Assembly: GCA_017303475.1 (NCBI GenBank)
Contig: JAFLBO010000003.1
Location: forward strand, 186,001 to 250,000
Direction of reading: 5' to 3'
DNA: 64,000 nucleotides
From: Chitinophagales bacterium
Lineage (GTDB): Bacteria; Bacteroidota; Bacteroidia; Chitinophagales; Saprospiraceae
Made by a program: the position numbers and the translations under genes. How positions within the stretch are numbered: position 1 is the first letter of the stretch; every line of letters starts with the position of its first letter. Shown here in pieces: positions 10,301-18,212 of this stretch. A model generated the notes under the pieces. The model was not told the DNA's origin and ran no database searches. It saw nothing but the letters and a program-made list of their open reading frames with translations.

Positions 10301-10902
10301 GCAGTTCGGAAAGCGGCGCCAGTTTTGAATCGGAAGTATTTGGACATGGATTGCTGACCTACAGTTTGCTGGAAGGTATTAATGGAACGGCATTGGATGG
10401 CAGCAAGGTGGATGTATTGCCCTTGTTGCTTAAATCCTACAAAAGGGTAGGGGAGCTGGCGCAAACCCTGGGCAAGGAACAAACCCCCATCATAGCCAAG
10501 CCGCGCGGAAATGCGAGTTTTTTTGTGGGCCGGAACGATGGGAGCATCCGGATTGATTTACCGGAAAGCAAGCCGATGGTCATCCAGAGCTTTTTGTTCG
10601 ACAGTCAATCTTATGTTGACGATCTGGATGTTACAGAATCACTGAATACCCTTTTCCGGAGTAAAGTTATTAAGGGCAGACAGGCCCCCTGGTTTTATTC
10701 AGATATACCACGGCATCCGCAAGGATTCAGTGTAAGGGGCGTCTACACAGTACAGGCAGACAAAAAAGTGAAGGTTCAAGGTAGACTCATTAAGGGTGAT
10801 ACTCCGCAGGGAGCGCCATTTACCCTTATTGGCGAGCCCAATGCAAGGTCGTTAGCCCAACTGATATATCAGGCTGTATGGAAAAGCATTAAGCTGGAAT
10901 AG
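7381..10902 (+). CDS. Exported WD40-repeat/caspase-like (C14) protein 3, subfamily A
   Basis: The protein has 1173 residues. A short signal peptide ends at LLAQ, followed by irregular WD40 repeats (to about residue 600), the linker TTPSGLFDAS, an Ig-like segment with RNGGLGKL, and a caspase-like domain from about 789. His875 lies in AGHG and Cys935 in DACNSG. A C-terminal domain closes the protein. From the linker onward it is very similar to gene 1 (shared YDDRV, SKANIAAAF, ARNMDPDKI, FFVGRNDGS), while the WD40 halves have diverged much further. It starts about 50 bp after gene 2, so it probably belongs to the same transcript. The likely role is the same as its paralogues: a propeller that recognises something outside the cytoplasm and a C14 peptidase that acts on an unknown target. 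Confidence 0.9.
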   Translation: MCKIVFFLLCPLILLAQTPKLVVPIGHTLGINAVAFSPSGRVVLTGSSDKTAKLWDMKGRELQSFSGHTAAIHVVAFSPDGSQVLTGSADSTARLWDLSGKCLLTFQGCMGGITAVLFTPDGQNMLTGSEDGLIRKWDLSGRLLQTFMGLGDPVTSVSISKDGKMLVGAARNKAILLNLTGSLIGTITDPNATITSVAFSLDDTQILTGNIIGNVRLWDLAGNLIRLFETRKRRPIYAVVCSPDGKKVVTTHTEGRVTVWDMNGTELLVFKDHDFSFPVLSAAFSTDGQKILTGSGSGEAMLWQMDGSSLQSFRGHTSWDLSLAFSPSGKQLLIGRDDGSLRLWDLLGRETKSFGNREFSMLSVAFSSDGKQMAAGDVAGGIWVWPDQEDNPVLFDNGSSIWSLAFSPDGDHILTGTGNEEEPSKLWNKDGQLFKTLNDHTSEVHTVAYSPDGKFVLTGGLDSTVCLFAATGKLVKRLGGYSARIASVAFSPDGTQILTGCADSTVKRMDLSGKILHTFKGQPSAIFSPDGKQILTHDQSTDWPILWDLSGNPVKSFKGHNDGILAAAFSPNGKFLATSSLDKTTKIWNVHTGLELATLIALDSTDWVVTTPSGLFDASDGARNLMHYVADLRQEQIVVGLEQIQERYWQPGLLGAVLGNTPYPVRDVGVFDDLRLFPAFDDSTRIESGRLYVKLRERNGGLGKLSLMINGITRAEDLNPERKKDFSIDLSRFSRFFRVDTVNTLDLELYESGNQLKSEPFTLPYQVSVQKRGEGESEKNLVNDCQLPRHLYLIVVGTSLYPPGMDSLPSANEDALEMARVLQAAGKQLYDDRVHIKLLATRGGDVPSKANIAAAFDALKTTSACDVLVVFFAGHGANWGKDGDKSNFYYLTQDITFGKLNDDGIRKAYAVSDQELKDWMREIPAENKLLILDACNSGQAAINMGGIIARNMDPDKILAFNLMSGNTGSYVISGSSESGASFESEVFGHGLLTYSLLEGINGTALDGSKVDVLPLLLKSYKRVGELAQTLGKEQTPIIAKPRGNASFFVGRNDGSIRIDLPESKPMVIQSFLFDSQSYVDDLDVTESLNTLFRSKVIKGRQAPWFYSDIPRHPQGFSVRGVYTVQADKKVKVQGRLIKGDTPQGAPFTLIGEPNARSLAQLIYQAVWKSIKLE

Positions 10903-10991
10903 CAGGTAGAAATACGTGTTTTTATCAAACCGGTACTTATACGCTTACAAGCCGTACCTGATTTGCCGCAATTTTGTGTGTAAAAGGAGGA

Positions 10992-11507
10992 TTATCTGGC
11001 GAGCAATTCCTCCAGCATTTTAATGCTGCTGGGGCTGGTCCAGTTGCGGTAACCTTCTTCCTCCGATACAATTTGTCCGTTTTTATCAATCAACAACGTG
11101 GTAGGAAGCGCCAGCACAAAGACATTCACATAGCTGCCCTCCAGATGGCCAAACTGAAAGGAGAACTTGTTCTTTTTCAGGTAAGACTGAATGGTTGGCA
11201 CGGATTCGTTGCTCACAGCCAGGAAATTGATCTTGTCTTTAAACTGCTGGGATGCTTTTTCGATGGATTGCATTTCGCCTACACAGGGGCCGCACCAGGT
11301 GGCCCAAAAGTTGAGAAAAACAGGTTTTCCGGCAAAATCTGACAGTTTAACCGGCTTCCCATTGAGGTCGGTCATGATCAGTCGAGATATCCGGTCATTG
11401 GGATCTGCGGGTTTTTCCGGCGCCTTAGTTGTTTCTTTAGGAGCGCTACATTGCCAGGCTAGTAAAGAAACCAACAGAACAAATTGAATTGATTTTGCAG
11501 AAAACAT
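10992..11507 (-). CDS. TlpA/ResA-like thioredoxin-fold lipoprotein
   Basis: The protein has 171 residues. The N-terminus is hydrophobic and ends in a lipobox-like LLAWQC, so it is probably lipid-anchored and periplasmic. A thioredoxin fold follows with the redox motif WCGPC in NFWATWCGPC, a typical TlpA/ResA feature. Known role of the family: reduction or isomerisation of disulfides outside the cytoplasm, for example during cytochrome c maturation. ATG at 11507 is preferred because it starts the signal peptide; the longer frame begins with TTG at 11525. It runs opposite to its neighbours, converging with WD40-caspase gene 3 and diverging from the OmpA-like gene. The reducing partner cannot be seen here. 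Confidence 0.85.
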   Translation of the reverse strand: MFSAKSIQFVLLVSLLAWQCSAPKETTKAPEKPADPNDRISRLIMTDLNGKPVKLSDFAGKPVFLNFWATWCGPCVGEMQSIEKASQQFKDKINFLAVSNESVPTIQSYLKKNKFSFQFGHLEGSYVNVFVLALPTTLLIDKNGQIVSEEEGYRNWTSPSSIKMLEELLAR

Positions 11508-11600
11508 ATTACAGGGTTTGTACAATCGGTGTAGTTTTACGCGACTTTATCGATGGCCTAAAAGGACTATTCCTGTCCGGCCAATCGGGTCAAGCCCCGC

Positions 11601-11608
11601 CAAAAGTA
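11601..11608 (-). promoter_or_regulatory. Possible -7 element for the TlpA-like gene
   Basis: On the minus strand this reads TACTTTTG, an exact match to TAnnTTTG. It would give a leader of about 85 bases before ATG 11507. No clear -33 box was found. Confidence 0.3.
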
Positions 11609-11636
11609 GCAGTTTTTTAAATCTTACTCATGAACT

Positions 11637-12749
11637 ATGCGTAATTCCGCACTACTTCTTTTGCTCGCTTTTTTGAGTTTTCAGACCCTCTTTGCCCAAA
11701 ATTACCCGGAAAACCCAGAACCCGGCGCATGTTATATCCGCTGCCCGATTGAAGAAATTTCAGAAATAGAAAAGGTGGTTGTAACTCCTTCTTATTTCGA
11801 TTACAAAATCGTTCCGGCTGTGTACAAAACAGTTGAAGAACAGGTTTTGGTCAAAGAAGCATCCAAACGCTTCGAATATGTTCCGGCTGTTTACCGTGAA
11901 GTAATTGACACTATACTGGTGGAAGAGCCTATTAGCAAAATCACCCTGGTGCCGGTAAAAACACTTGACACCTTCGATGTCATTGAAATTCAGCCGGCTT
12001 TTGCCCGCTTTGAATCCCGTCCGGCACTGGCAGGTTGCAAATCCCTGATCCCAGGCGATTGTGATGTGATTTGTTATGTGGTTTATGATGCCATCAAGAA
12101 GGAGATCCCTGTTCGTAAAATTGCGGCTAAGCCAACTTTTACGCGAGAAACACAAAAGCCTAAATTCAAAACCTATAAACGTCGGGAAATCGTTTCGCCT
12201 GCCACATACCGTGAAATTGAAATTCCTGCTGAATATATCACCGTACAAAAACGTGTGCTGGCAAAGGATGAAACCGTGGATTCCTTCCAGGTTAACGCTG
12301 TTGTACGCGAGGAAGTCATTCAAGTGCGCGATATGCGCAACAGCGGTTCCAGCGATGGCTATGAATGGCGTAAAATTGATTGTAAACTGCTGGATTACAA
12401 CGTATTGCCAATTTACTATGGTTTCAACAGCGATGTGCTGGATTCCAAAGCCAAAACGGTGATCGACAAAGAATTACTGGCTCTCCTGATCAATAAACCT
12501 GAAATCCGGGTTGAGATTAATTCCCATACAGACTCCCGCGCCTCGGACGATTTTAATCTGGACTTATCTGAACGACGTGCCAAAGCTGTGGTAGATTACC
12601 TCGTTTCCCGGGGTATCAAACGCTCCCGAATGGAGTACCACGGTTATGGAGAAACACAACTTGTGAACCACTGCGGCAACGGCATTGAGTGCACGGAAGA
12701 ACAGCACGGCAAGAACCGCCGCACTGAATTCAGGGTTCTCCCCAGATAA
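11637..12749 (+). CDS. OmpA-family outer-membrane/peptidoglycan-binding protein with repeat-like N-terminal half
   Basis: The protein has 370 residues with a signal peptide ending at LFAQ. Residues 30-230 contain spaced, loosely repeated units of the type P-A-x-Y-x-x-V-x-x-x-V-L-V-x-x (PAVYKTVEEQVLVKE, PAVYREV, PATYREIEIPAEY, VQKRVLAKDE). Residues about 255-370 are an OmpA C-terminal domain with YYGFNSDVLD, INSHTDSRASD and LSERRAKAVVDYL, the signature that binds peptidoglycan in this family. It lies between paralogous caspase genes 3 and 4 and may share a transcript with gene 4, which starts about 90 bp downstream. Inferred role: anchoring an outer-membrane complex to the cell wall. The function of the repeat half is not known to me. 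Confidence 0.85.
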   Translation: MRNSALLLLLAFLSFQTLFAQNYPENPEPGACYIRCPIEEISEIEKVVVTPSYFDYKIVPAVYKTVEEQVLVKEASKRFEYVPAVYREVIDTILVEEPISKITLVPVKTLDTFDVIEIQPAFARFESRPALAGCKSLIPGDCDVICYVVYDAIKKEIPVRKIAAKPTFTRETQKPKFKTYKRREIVSPATYREIEIPAEYITVQKRVLAKDETVDSFQVNAVVREEVIQVRDMRNSGSSDGYEWRKIDCKLLDYNVLPIYYGFNSDVLDSKAKTVIDKELLALLINKPEIRVEINSHTDSRASDDFNLDLSERRAKAVVDYLVSRGIKRSRMEYHGYGETQLVNHCGNGIECTEEQHGKNRRTEFRVLPR

Positions 12750-12841
12750 GGGTCATCAGCAATCTACGCTCAATTTAATCAATCCATAAGGCGCTCATGC
12801 CTTGTGCAGGTAATGTTTTGTCACTATGTCACATTCAGCAT

Positions 12842-15800
12842 ATGAGAAAGACATTTGGATTGATCGCGCTAAGTTGCCTATGGTGTTTGCCCAATAGCAA
12901 TGCTCAGGAGCAAAATGCCGAACTGGTGATCCCCATCGGACATACAGATGGCATCACTTCTGTTGATTTGTCTCCCGATGGTCGTTATTGGGTTACCGGA
13001 AGCCTGGACCAGACACTTAAAATCTGGGATTGGAATGAGATGGAAATCAGGACCTTGTCTGGTCACCTGAAAAACGTGCTTTCTGTAGCTTTTTCTCCCA
13101 AAAACGAATCGGACCCCGAAGGTGGCCGGTATATTCTGAGTGGCAGCTCTGACAGAAGCGCCATCTTGTGGGACAGGAATGGGGTGCAGGTAGCCAAGTA
13201 TTTTGAGGAGAAACAGGATGTGGTTGCGGTCGCTTTTGCGCCAGGTGCTCCTGAAGTTTTGGTAGGGTTGCGCAACGGGTTGATCCTGATATTAAACATG
13301 CAACTCAAAGAAATCCGCCGTTACCAATACCCGGGGGAAGAACTTTACACAGCCATGTATTCGCCGGATGGCCAATTTATTGCTGCTACAGGGAAAGGGA
13401 AGCAGGCAGTATTGTGGAAGCGCATTGGCTCAACTTCTCCTGTACACACATTTGGCTTAGTCAAACCCATTACTTGTCTTAATTTCAGTCAAAGCAGTCA
13501 AACGCTGGTTACAGGTACTGAAGATGGAACCGTAACGCTCTGGAAAACCAGCGGTGAAAAAGTTCGCTCCTATCAAACTGGCCAACCGGTGTTGTCCGTT
13601 GCTGTTTCACCGGATAACGAAACCGTTTTAGCCGGCACCATGGATGGCAACCTTTGGATCTGGACATCCCAGAGCCAGGAACCCATTCAGATTCGGAGCT
13701 TCAAAAGGGAGTTAAGTACCCTTCGTTTTACCCCCGACGGGCGATTTATTGTTTGTGCCAGTACCACCGATAATCGCGTCCATATCAGGCAGTTGAATGG
13801 TAAAATTTTCAAGCAACTCAGAGGATATACCAGTGCCGTAAAGGCTTTGGCTTTGTCGCCGGATGGTTCATCCATTTTGGTTGCGCATGCTGATTCCACC
13901 GCCAAAATATGGGATATGAAGCGCTTAACAGTCAAGAATTTAGATTATCCAGGCCAGTTGGAAACCGTTGCTTTTTCCCCGCCAACCGCAACGGATTCCT
14001 TGGGCGGGAAGTTTATATTAACCGGCTGTGAAGACCGTATGTGTCGGCTGCAGAATGTTCAGGATCAGACTGCTATTCAAATACCCAGAGGGAACCAGGC
14101 TGTTTTTTCAGAAGATGGTCAATACATCTTAACCGGAAATTCAGATGGCGCCGCACAATGCTGGCAAGTAGATACCAGAACCCTTGAACCCCTTGAACAC
14201 ACAGAGAGAAATATTACTGCTATCGCATTTTCTGAAGCACGTGGAACAAAAGCTTTTGCCATTGGCAGCAGGGATGGCAGGGTTGTTTTCTGGGATTCAC
14301 TTGGCGCTGTCCCGGCCACTATTACCCTTACGAATGGTGTATTCAGTGTCAGTTCCATGGCGTTTTCCAGCGATGGACATTACCTGGCTTGCGGATTAAA
14401 GGGTGGTTCCACCAAGGTGGTGGATCTGACCACAAAAACAGTGGTTAAATCGAGTCAATCACAGGGGTTAAGCAATATTGATGCTATTGCTTTTTTTCCT
14501 GACAAACCTAATAGCCAATCCAGAACCCAGGTTATTCTTCGCGCTGCAGGCAATGATGTGGAAATTTGGAATACAAAAACGGGAGTGGTGAATAAGTTTA
14601 AGGGGCATATTTCAGCTGTAACCTCGGTGGCTTTTTCTTCAGACGGAGCCATGATATTTTCAGGTAGTCAGGATGGAACAATTAAATTATGGGAAGCCAA
14701 CAGTCAAAAGGAACTTGCCACCCTGGCTTCTATAGGTGCAACAGACTGGGCCGTTACGGCGCCATCAGGATTGTATGACGCCTCCAATAATGCCATGAAA
14801 CTAATGCACTATGCGGTGGGTATGGATGTAGTGGTATTACGCCAGCTCAAAGAGCGGTATTGGGAGCCCGGATTACTGGCTAAAATAATGGGCTTTTCCA
14901 AGGATACCGTTAGGGCTATTGTTAAATTCGACTCTGTGGCTTTATTCCCAACTGCACAGGTGAAGATTGTGAATGATAAACTGGAGATTACCCTTTCGGA
15001 GCGCAGCGGCGGAAATGGTAAATTGAGTCTCATCATCAATGGCAAAAGAGTGGCATCTGATATAAATCCACCTGACCCGGCTACTGGAAAAAGATTGCTC
15101 AAAATTCCACCTGTTGACCTGACGCAGTATGCCCGGCTAATGCGCTCAGATACCACCAATACGGTGGGGGTTATAACATACAACCGCGATAATACCCTCA
15201 GGAGCCAAACCTTTGAGGCGCCATATCAGGTGATTAAATCCAGAGGAGAAGCGAACAATACCAATACCCCTTCAACACCCCAGGGCTCTGATTGCAGATC
15301 TTCCAAACAGCATATCTATTTAATTGTAGTGGGTACATCCCGTTATCAGGACACCACACAAAACCTGGTATATCCGGATCAGGATGCCGTTGCGATTGCA
15401 GATGCGCTTTCGGCAACGGGGATTGCTATGTTGGGTGAGGCAAATGTGCATACACTGCTTTATACAACCAGTAAAACAGATAAATTCTATGCCAGCAAAG
15501 CCAATATAGCCGAAGGCTTTAAGGAGGTAGCTCAGTTGGCTACACCTTGCGATTTGGTTATTGTGTACTTTTCCGGACACGGATCAACCTGGGGAATAGA
15601 AGGTAAACGTTCCAGTTTTTATTACCTGACCACAGGGATTTCCTCGGCAAAACTCCGGGATGAAGGCATTCGAAAAGCCCATGCCATTTCTGATGAGGAG
15701 TTGGAAAGATGGCTTACAGCTATACCCGCACAGAAACAGGTAATGATATTGGATGCCTGCAATTCCGGAAAAGCTGTTGAAAACTTGAAAGGTATAGGCA

Positions 15801-16474
15801 AGCGGGATTTGAATTCCACTCAGGCCATTGCCATGGGTTTGCTCAACGATCGAACCGGTGCATTTATTCTGACAGGCAGTATGGCAGATCAGTTGAGTTG
15901 GGAGGCCAGCAAATACGGCCAGGGATTACTAACCTACAGTTTGCTTCGGGGCATCAGCGGCCCCGGTCTGCAAGACGGGAAATTGGTGGATGTTATCAGA
16001 TTGTTCAATTTTGCTATTGAGGAGGTGCCCAGATTGGCACAGTCTATAGGACAGACCCAAACACCTGTGCCCAAATATGAAGGTTCCAGTTTCCCAATCG
16101 GAATTCTTGGCCCAAATGTAAAAATCAACATTCCGGAAGCCAAACCAGTATTTATTCAGAGCCAATTCCAAATGCGTGGTTTTTTCCTGGATACCCTTCA
16201 ATTGGCTCAGGCACTGAATGATAAAATGTATGAGGAGCGGTTAAAGGGTAAAAACGCCAGATTGGTTTACTACCATACTGCTGAAGTATTGCCGGATAGT
16301 TATCGTGTGGTTGGTGATTATGCGCTCGATGGAAATACGGTTACTGTGACGGGCCGCTTGTTCAAAGGCAGTAAGCCCATAGGCGCCCCATTTGAGTTTA
16401 GTGGCAAAAAAGACATGAAATTTCTGGTTAATAACCTTTTAAAGCTGGTTTTCGAACGCATACCATCACCTTAA
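12842..16474 (+). CDS. Exported WD40-repeat/caspase-like (C14) protein 4, A/B mosaic
   Basis: The protein has about 1210 residues. A signal peptide ends at SNAQ, then WD40 repeats with small insertions (about 30-630), the linker TAPSGLYDAS, an Ig-like segment and a caspase-like domain from about 822. His913 lies in SGHG and Cys973 in DACNSG; a C-terminal domain follows. ATG 12842 starts the signal peptide; the frame is open from 12797. Up to the catalytic Cys the caspase resembles subfamily A (HIYLIVVGTS, SSFYYLT, DEGIRKAHAISD). After it, the sequence resembles subfamily B (GKRDLNSTQA, DRTGAFILTGS, GQGLLTYSLL). It is followed after 11 bp by an M48/TPR peptidase gene, so protease and caspase are probably made together. 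Confidence 0.9.
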   Translation: MRKTFGLIALSCLWCLPNSNAQEQNAELVIPIGHTDGITSVDLSPDGRYWVTGSLDQTLKIWDWNEMEIRTLSGHLKNVLSVAFSPKNESDPEGGRYILSGSSDRSAILWDRNGVQVAKYFEEKQDVVAVAFAPGAPEVLVGLRNGLILILNMQLKEIRRYQYPGEELYTAMYSPDGQFIAATGKGKQAVLWKRIGSTSPVHTFGLVKPITCLNFSQSSQTLVTGTEDGTVTLWKTSGEKVRSYQTGQPVLSVAVSPDNETVLAGTMDGNLWIWTSQSQEPIQIRSFKRELSTLRFTPDGRFIVCASTTDNRVHIRQLNGKIFKQLRGYTSAVKALALSPDGSSILVAHADSTAKIWDMKRLTVKNLDYPGQLETVAFSPPTATDSLGGKFILTGCEDRMCRLQNVQDQTAIQIPRGNQAVFSEDGQYILTGNSDGAAQCWQVDTRTLEPLEHTERNITAIAFSEARGTKAFAIGSRDGRVVFWDSLGAVPATITLTNGVFSVSSMAFSSDGHYLACGLKGGSTKVVDLTTKTVVKSSQSQGLSNIDAIAFFPDKPNSQSRTQVILRAAGNDVEIWNTKTGVVNKFKGHISAVTSVAFSSDGAMIFSGSQDGTIKLWEANSQKELATLASIGATDWAVTAPSGLYDASNNAMKLMHYAVGMDVVVLRQLKERYWEPGLLAKIMGFSKDTVRAIVKFDSVALFPTAQVKIVNDKLEITLSERSGGNGKLSLIINGKRVASDINPPDPATGKRLLKIPPVDLTQYARLMRSDTTNTVGVITYNRDNTLRSQTFEAPYQVIKSRGEANNTNTPSTPQGSDCRSSKQHIYLIVVGTSRYQDTTQNLVYPDQDAVAIADALSATGIAMLGEANVHTLLYTTSKTDKFYASKANIAEGFKEVAQLATPCDLVIVYFSGHGSTWGIEGKRSSFYYLTTGISSAKLRDEGIRKAHAISDEELERWLTAIPAQKQVMILDACNSGKAVENLKGIGKRDLNSTQAIAMGLLNDRTGAFILTGSMADQLSWEASKYGQGLLTYSLLRGISGPGLQDGKLVDVIRLFNFAIEEVPRLAQSIGQTQTPVPKYEGSSFPIGILGPNVKINIPEAKPVFIQSQFQMRGFFLDTLQLAQALNDKMYEERLKGKNARLVYYHTAEVLPDSYRVVGDYALDGNTVTVTGRLFKGSKPIGAPFEFSGKKDMKFLVNNLLKLVFERIPSP

Positions 16475-16485
16475 CTTTTACGCCA

Positions 16486-18198
16486 ATGAAAAAAACAATC
16501 TTCCTTTTGCTACTGTGTTTTCCGGGAATCAATGCATTTGCCCAAAAGGGCAGTTGGGGCGAATTCCCCATGGTCCCTTTGAAGTCTTTTTCTGCAAGGG
16601 CTGCTGAAAGCGGTAAAATCAAGAATACTCCTGAACATGCACAGGCATTAAAAGTCTATGAACGACTTTGCGAAGCCCGGGGCGATTACCGTTACCCCGT
16701 ACCGGAATTTTACCTCACGCCAAAGGAATTGGTGGCTGAAATAGCCTACGATGCCATTCCAACCATCTACCTGGGAATTACGGCCTATCAGGTTTGCCAG
16801 TCCTTTGGCGATCAGGCCGATGCGGCTATGGCTTTTTTGCTCGGGCATGAATTGACCCATTATTATGAAAAGCACGCCTGGCGCAAAAGCTTCGCTTCTA
16901 ACCATCAGGATTTGGGTATTTCCCAGCAGTTGGATGAACTGTTTCAGGAAATGGTCAAAGATGCAGGTCAGGGAAAAATGCGCAATAAATTACTCAGGTT
17001 TGATACGTTGACACGTCAATTTAATGATGTAGCCATGGAGACACAATGCGATTATCTGGGCGGTTTTTTGGCTTATTCTGCTGGTTATGGCGCCTTTACA
17101 CAGGGTGATAGTCTTATCAGGCGTTTATACAGAGCTTTCAAACTTGATCCGGATTTGCCAGGATATGTGAGTCTCTCGGAACGGGAAAAACTCAGCAACA
17201 AATCAGCCCGAAAACTACAGGATTTGGTGGAGGTGTTCGAAATGGCTAACTGGTTGACTACCGTTGGTTTGTATGAAGAAGCCTACAGGTATTACAGACA
17301 GGTATTGAGCGAGTATCAAAGCCGGGAGATATTCAATAATGTTGGTGCAACAGCTATGCTGCAAGCGCTCAAACTCTTTTCTACTGATGAGTTGATCTAT
17401 CGCTACCCCGTTCAATTGGATTTGGAAATGGCCAACAGCAGGGGGGATGATGTGGAGACATTGCGCAAAAAGCTATTAGAGCAGGCTCTGCTGCATTTTG
17501 ATGCAGCTATCAGTTTGGATCCCAAATATGCGCCCGCGTATGTGAACAAAGCATGTGCGCTTGCCTTGTTGGGCGATCCGGTCAGGGCCACCTATTATGC
17601 TGATGTAGAGGCAAGACAAGCTGCCGTTGGAAAGTATGCAGCCAATTTACCAATGGTTGAAGTCATTCTGGGCATTTTGGAGGCTAAAAGTGGCCCGGAT
17701 GGCGCGCAAAAAGCCAAGGTGCGTTTTGAAGTGGCTATGAAAACAGATAAAACCGGACTCGCAGCCTATAACCTGGCAGTACTCACCAAGCAACCGCTTC
17801 CAGAGGATGTACCTGCTAATACCGGATTTTTTGAGGATGAAGCCATTGACGGTCAAAACCCATTTTCCATTATGTTTCCGGAGGTGGATAAGTCCATGCA
17901 AATTGATAACGTGCTCAATTTTACACAAAACACTGGCATGACAGAACATTCCAGGTTGTATATCAACTCGAAAAATGGCAAAACGAGCGTGCTTTTCCAG
18001 GCCACCAAGCCTGATTATGCAGGTGAAACTGCCAGGGGAATCAAAAAGGGCAGCACTCAACAAATGGTTATCCAGCAATACGGTAAACCTCAGCAGGTGG
18101 TTTATACCCCAACTGGACAACTATTCAGGTATGCTGAAGTAATTTTTGTGATGAAAGAGGATAAGGTGGATCGTTGGGTTTTATACGCAATCAAGTAA
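16486..18198 (+). CDS. Exported M48-like zinc metallopeptidase with TPR-like region (BepA-like layout)
   Basis: The protein has 570 residues with a signal peptide ending at FAQ. The zinc motif HELTH lies at residues 121-125 in LLGHELTHYY. A probable third ligand is Glu185 in METQCDYLGGF, matching the M48 pattern ExxxD with Cys where Ala is usual. Helical TPR-like segments fill about 240-450 and a small C-terminal domain contains GIKKGSTQQMVIQQYG. No membrane helix follows the signal, so it is probably periplasmic. Known analogue by layout: BepA, a periplasmic M48 peptidase with TPRs in outer-membrane quality control. It starts 11 bp after WD40-caspase gene 4. A paralogue lies at 22173. The substrate is unknown; processing of the neighbouring exported proteins is only an inference. 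Confidence 0.8.
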   Translation: MKKTIFLLLLCFPGINAFAQKGSWGEFPMVPLKSFSARAAESGKIKNTPEHAQALKVYERLCEARGDYRYPVPEFYLTPKELVAEIAYDAIPTIYLGITAYQVCQSFGDQADAAMAFLLGHELTHYYEKHAWRKSFASNHQDLGISQQLDELFQEMVKDAGQGKMRNKLLRFDTLTRQFNDVAMETQCDYLGGFLAYSAGYGAFTQGDSLIRRLYRAFKLDPDLPGYVSLSEREKLSNKSARKLQDLVEVFEMANWLTTVGLYEEAYRYYRQVLSEYQSREIFNNVGATAMLQALKLFSTDELIYRYPVQLDLEMANSRGDDVETLRKKLLEQALLHFDAAISLDPKYAPAYVNKACALALLGDPVRATYYADVEARQAAVGKYAANLPMVEVILGILEAKSGPDGAQKAKVRFEVAMKTDKTGLAAYNLAVLTKQPLPEDVPANTGFFEDEAIDGQNPFSIMFPEVDKSMQIDNVLNFTQNTGMTEHSRLYINSKNGKTSVLFQATKPDYAGETARGIKKGSTQQMVIQQYGKPQQVVYTPTGQLFRYAEVIFVMKEDKVDRWVLYAIK

Positions 18199-18212
18199 AT
18201 CCCCAACATGCT

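Noticed and set aside
67..10902. NLR-type intracellular immune receptors (STAND-caspase)
   Set aside because: There is no NTPase module and each protein starts with a signal peptide, so they are not cytoplasmic NLR homologues.
11760..12323. 187-codon minus-strand frame inside the OmpA-like gene
   Set aside because: The plus-strand frame has a signal peptide and an OmpA domain; the minus frame is a shadow of its repeats.
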